Shown here in pieces: positions 6,086 through 7,720 of a stretch of DNA of 7,720 nucleotides. Source of the stretch: Desulfobacterales bacterium (GTDB taxonomy: Bacteria; Desulfobacterota; DSM-4660; Desulfatiglandales; Desulfatiglandaceae); assembly GCA_022013615.1 (NCBI GenBank), contig JAKLQB010000846.1, positions 1 to 7,720 of the forward strand. The letters run 5' to 3'. The first letter of the stretch is position 1. Each line of letters opens with the position of its first letter. Below the pieces are notes generated by a model, which had not been told where the DNA came from, did no database searches, and saw nothing but the letters and a program-made list of their open reading frames with translations. The position numbers were made by a program, and so were the translations under genes.

Positions 6086-6123
6086 CAATAAATTAAGGAA
6101 CTAATGGACAAAAGGAGGAGACT

Positions 6124-6195
6124 GTGCAAAATGTTAAAGAAGTTTGCTTGTTTAAAGGAAAAATGCGTTGGCTTCTTTCAAATTTTTGTAATTAG
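6124..6195 (+). CDS. Possible 23-codon leader ORF upstream of the DUF169 gene
   Basis: A GTG at 6124 follows GGAGG (6114-6118) with a 5-base gap. It opens a 23-codon frame beginning MQNVKEVCLF and ending LLSNFCN. Its TAG stop (6193-6195) overlaps the AGGAGG of the DUF169 gene at 6194-6199, so a ribosome ending here would sit on the next gene's binding site. That suggests a coupled or regulatory leader peptide. A second reading is an N-terminal extension of the DUF169 protein from the ATG at 6104 or 6131, in a different frame. No family similarity can be claimed. Confidence 0.3.
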   Translation: MQNVKEVCLFKGKMRWLLSNFCN

Positions 6196-6205
6196 GAGGC
6201 ATATT

Positions 6206-7009
6206 ATGGAGAAATGGATTAGTTTAGGCGAGAGATTAAGACATTTGGTGAATCCGTCAACATTTCCTGTGGCCGTGAAGTTCCTTGAAAGGGAAGACGA
6301 AATTCCTCAGAAAGCAAAAAAACCGCTTCGAGACCTGGGAGTTAAAATGGCCCCATGTCAGGGTTCTGCCATGGTCAGGCATTATGGGTGGACCGTAGCT
6401 TTTACACGCGGGGATGTAGGGTGTGCCATTGCAGCCCACACATACGGCTGGGAAAGGGTCACTAATAAAGATGGGCCAATCCATTTCCTCACCCAGATGA
6501 GCTATGTATCAGATGAAAAGGCTGCTGCTGAGGCATTTGAAGCATTCCCGATTCTTGAAACAGACCACGATCCCATTGTGGTTTATTCCCCCCTGGAAAG
6601 GACGAAGGTTGAACCGGATGTCATCCTTATCTACGTGAACCCTGCCCAGATGATGCGTCTAATCCATGGCGCAACGTACCACACCGGGAGACCGGTTGAG
6701 AGCAGCTTCTCAGGCAGAGCCGCCTCCTGTACAGAGGGTGTTTTAGGGGCATATCTTGACAATACGCCCAAAGTAGTGGTCCCCGGTAATGGTGACAGGG
6801 TTTGGGCTAACTGCCAGGATCATGAAATGATTATGGCTGTTCCCGGTTCACGCCTGGCCGAGGTCGTTGAGGGTTTGGAGAAAACACACAGAAAAGGCAT
6901 TCGTTATCCTATCCCTGCCTACCTCAGGTATCAGCCGGAAGTGGGTTTTACTATTCCTTTAGCCGATATATTTAAGCCTGAAGAGGTGGATAAACTGATT
7001 AAGTCGTGA
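6206..7009 (+). CDS. DUF169 family protein
   Basis: This 267-residue protein fits the DUF169 family (COG2043), which is frequent in anaerobes and archaea and has no settled function. The N-terminal mark is FPVAVKFLEREDEIP (20-34). MAPCQGSAMVRHYGWT (48-63) and GDVGCAIAAHTYGW (69-82) follow, then the central strand VILIYVNPAQMMRLIHGA (139-156). The SGRAASCTEGVLGAYL block (169-184) and GNGDR with the CQDHEMIMAVPGSRL segment (195-217) come next. Four cysteines (51, 73, 175, 203) lie in these conserved-looking blocks, so a metal or redox cofactor is possible. No signal peptide or membrane segment is seen. I chose the ATG at 6206 because a perfect AGGAGG is 6 bases upstream; the in-frame ATG at 6104 adds 34 residues of basic, Cys-rich sequence before the family homology. 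The stop codon lies inside the left end of the repeat element that follows, so the last residues may have been replaced. Confidence 0.88.
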   Translation: MEKWISLGERLRHLVNPSTFPVAVKFLEREDEIPQKAKKPLRDLGVKMAPCQGSAMVRHYGWTVAFTRGDVGCAIAAHTYGWERVTNKDGPIHFLTQMSYVSDEKAAAEAFEAFPILETDHDPIVVYSPLERTKVEPDVILIYVNPAQMMRLIHGATYHTGRPVESSFSGRAASCTEGVLGAYLDNTPKVVVPGNGDRVWANCQDHEMIMAVPGSRLAEVVEGLEKTHRKGIRYPIPAYLRYQPEVGFTIPLADIFKPEEVDKLIKS

Positions 7010-7270
7010 GTTGTGAGTTGTCAGAAAACTTACTGCGGTTAGACGTAATTCACTGAAATTTATCATCTCGTAGTGTGGGTTGAGTCCCGCGGAACGCGGG
7101 AATGGGTTTCGCTTATTACATAGTAGTCATATTATGGGAAGTAATCAAAATAAGGTTAAAACAGTGAAACCCACCTTCCTTTTGCCGCTCAACCCATCCT
7201 ACAAAGAACTTTTAGTAAAACCATAAAAATATGAATTAGAAGGTTTTCTACCCACTCACAACACACAACT
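7002..7270. mobile_element. MITE-like nested inverted-repeat element, no coding capacity
   Basis: The outer ends match as inverted repeats: 7002-7033 against 7239-7270, 25 of 32 positions by my alignment. Inside are two more inverted pairs. GTAGTGTGGGTTGAG (7070-7084) pairs with 7188-7202 (13 of 15), and ATGGGTTTCGCT (7102-7113) pairs with 7163-7174 (10 of 12). A perfect 6-bp hairpin CCCGCG-GAA-CGCGGG sits at 7086-7100. The GGGTTGAG...GGGTTTC pattern resembles a palindromic repeat that I recall as common between genes in many bacterial genomes. No ORF and no clear target duplication are visible. It overlaps the DUF169 stop and ends 29 bases before the peptidase start. Confidence 0.6.
7086..7100. 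repeat. GC-rich hairpin inside the repeat element
   Basis: CCCGCG and CGCGGG form a perfect 6-bp stem around GAA. No T-tract follows on either strand, so it is not a standard terminator, although it could slow polymerase after the DUF169 gene. Confidence 0.55.
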
Positions 7271-7299
7271 TTCCAGAGAGGTCATAAAGGATTATAAAA

Positions 7300-7720
7300 A
7301 TGGCGCGTAAAGAAAGGATTAAATGCCTACAGGAGAAAATAAATGAACAGGGATTGGGCGGTGCCCTGCTTTTTTATTCCCGTGATGTTTTCTATTATAC
7401 GGGCACTGCACAGCCTTCGTATCTCGTTGTCCTGCCGGAAGACTATTGTTTGTATGTGAGAAGTGGCTTTGAATTCGCGGCAAATGACGTGTTCATTAAA
7501 AAGGATAAGATGAAAGAAGAGCGCAGGCTGGAGAATATTTTCCGGGAAATATCGTCAAGGCTTATGGGAAAGAAGATTGGAACTGAATTAGATGTCCTGC
7601 CAGCCAAACAATTTCTTGAATTCAAAGAGATATTTTCCGGGTTCGATTTCGTTAATGTATCCCCTTTTGTCCTGGAACAAAGAAAAAGAAAAGATGCGTT
7701 TGAAATAGAAAGGATAAAAC
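7300..7720 (+). CDS. M24 family (Xaa-Pro aminopeptidase-like) peptidase, N-terminal part, cut by the window end
   Basis: The first 140 residues are visible. They look like the creatinase/prolidase N-terminal domain: a basic starting helix (RIKCLQEKINEQGLGGALLF), then SRDVFYYTGTAQPSYLVVLP (about 27-46), where M24 enzymes read N-x-x-Y-x-TG. A second strand-helix unit contains a KKIGTELDVLP motif. The hinge toward the catalytic domain reads RKRKDAFEIERIK, matching the usual R-x-x-K-x-x-x-E-I-x-x-I. The metal-binding catalytic domain lies beyond the window. The family releases N-terminal residues ahead of proline; some members have other substrates. The ATG at 7300 has AAAGG 9 bases upstream. Its upstream region is the repeat element, so it is either read through from the DUF169 gene or uses a promoter inside the element. 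Confidence 0.85.
   Translation, partial: MARKERIKCLQEKINEQGLGGALLFYSRDVFYYTGTAQPSYLVVLPEDYCLYVRSGFEFAANDVFIKKDKMKEERRLENIFREISSRLMGKKIGTELDVLPAKQFLEFKEIFSGFDFVNVSPFVLEQRKRKDAFEIERIK

Larger units (their letters stand above)
5440..6205. other. Long intergenic region between cstA and the DUF169 gene
   Basis: About 770 bases with no confident gene. It holds the cstA Shine-Dalgarno sequence (around 5445-5452), two copies of CATGTCCTA 30 bases apart, an ATG-less open frame on the minus strand (5450-5731), an orphan perfect Shine-Dalgarno sequence (5740-5750), a very AT-rich stretch (5780-5830), and the leader of the DUF169 gene. Promoters for both directions must lie here unless cstA is read from a distant start. 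I see no tRNA, CRISPR array or intact mobile gene. Confidence 0.6.

Noticed and set aside
6104..6205. DUF169 protein starting at 6104 as the main form
   Set aside because: The perfect AGGAGG directly before the ATG at 6206 and the point where family-like sequence begins favour 6206. The upstream starts are kept only as an alternative.
7443..7625. Minus-strand ORF inside the M24 peptidase gene
   Set aside because: It is antisense to a frame with clear creatinase-type N-terminal sequence and has no supporting context.

Overview
The window most resembles a stretch of chromosome from an anaerobic, moderate-GC Gram-negative bacterium of the Desulfobacterota (old Deltaproteobacteria) or a neighbouring phylum. 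This is an inference from gene content: a short-form CstA transporter, bacterial ArsA/Get3-like ATPases, a DUF169 protein, a small FMN split-barrel protein and an M24 peptidase. No rRNA, tRNA or marker gene is present to settle it.

Layout. At 41-442 (minus) is a small pyridoxamine-phosphate-oxidase-like flavoprotein. Divergent from it, at 644-1021 (plus), is a thioredoxin-fold protein with a CxxC motif. It converges on the long minus-strand block with only 12 bases between the two stop codons. The block at 1034-5439 reads, in transcription order: cstA (5439-3778), a small membrane protein with no ATG start (about 3662-3405), a second small membrane protein homologous to the first (3376-3089), then two ArsA/Get3-like ATPases of 327 residues each (2997-2014 and 2017-1034) joined by an ATGA stop/start overlap. 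A strong hairpin sits between cstA and the first small gene. A region without confident genes (5440-6205) follows, with AT-rich DNA, short repeats, an orphan perfect Shine-Dalgarno sequence and an ATG-less open frame abutting cstA. On the plus strand are a DUF169 gene (6206-7009), preceded by a possible 23-codon leader ORF, a nested inverted-repeat element of about 270 bp (7002-7270) resembling a MITE, and the start of an M24 (Xaa-Pro peptidase-like) gene running off the end.

The most interesting unit is the five-gene minus-strand block: one transporter, two related small membrane proteins and two related ArsA-type ATPases. The ATPases look like a split, heterodimeric version of the usual ArsA/Get3 dimer. 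One keeps the switch I aspartate but has a degenerate switch II; the other keeps switch II (DTAPT) but has Asn in place of the catalytic aspartate. Neither has the cysteines used for metalloid or zinc binding, and there are no arsenic-resistance genes nearby, so arsenite export is unlikely. A plausible but unproven model is that the ATPase pair acts with the small membrane proteins to insert, energise or regulate the CstA transporter.
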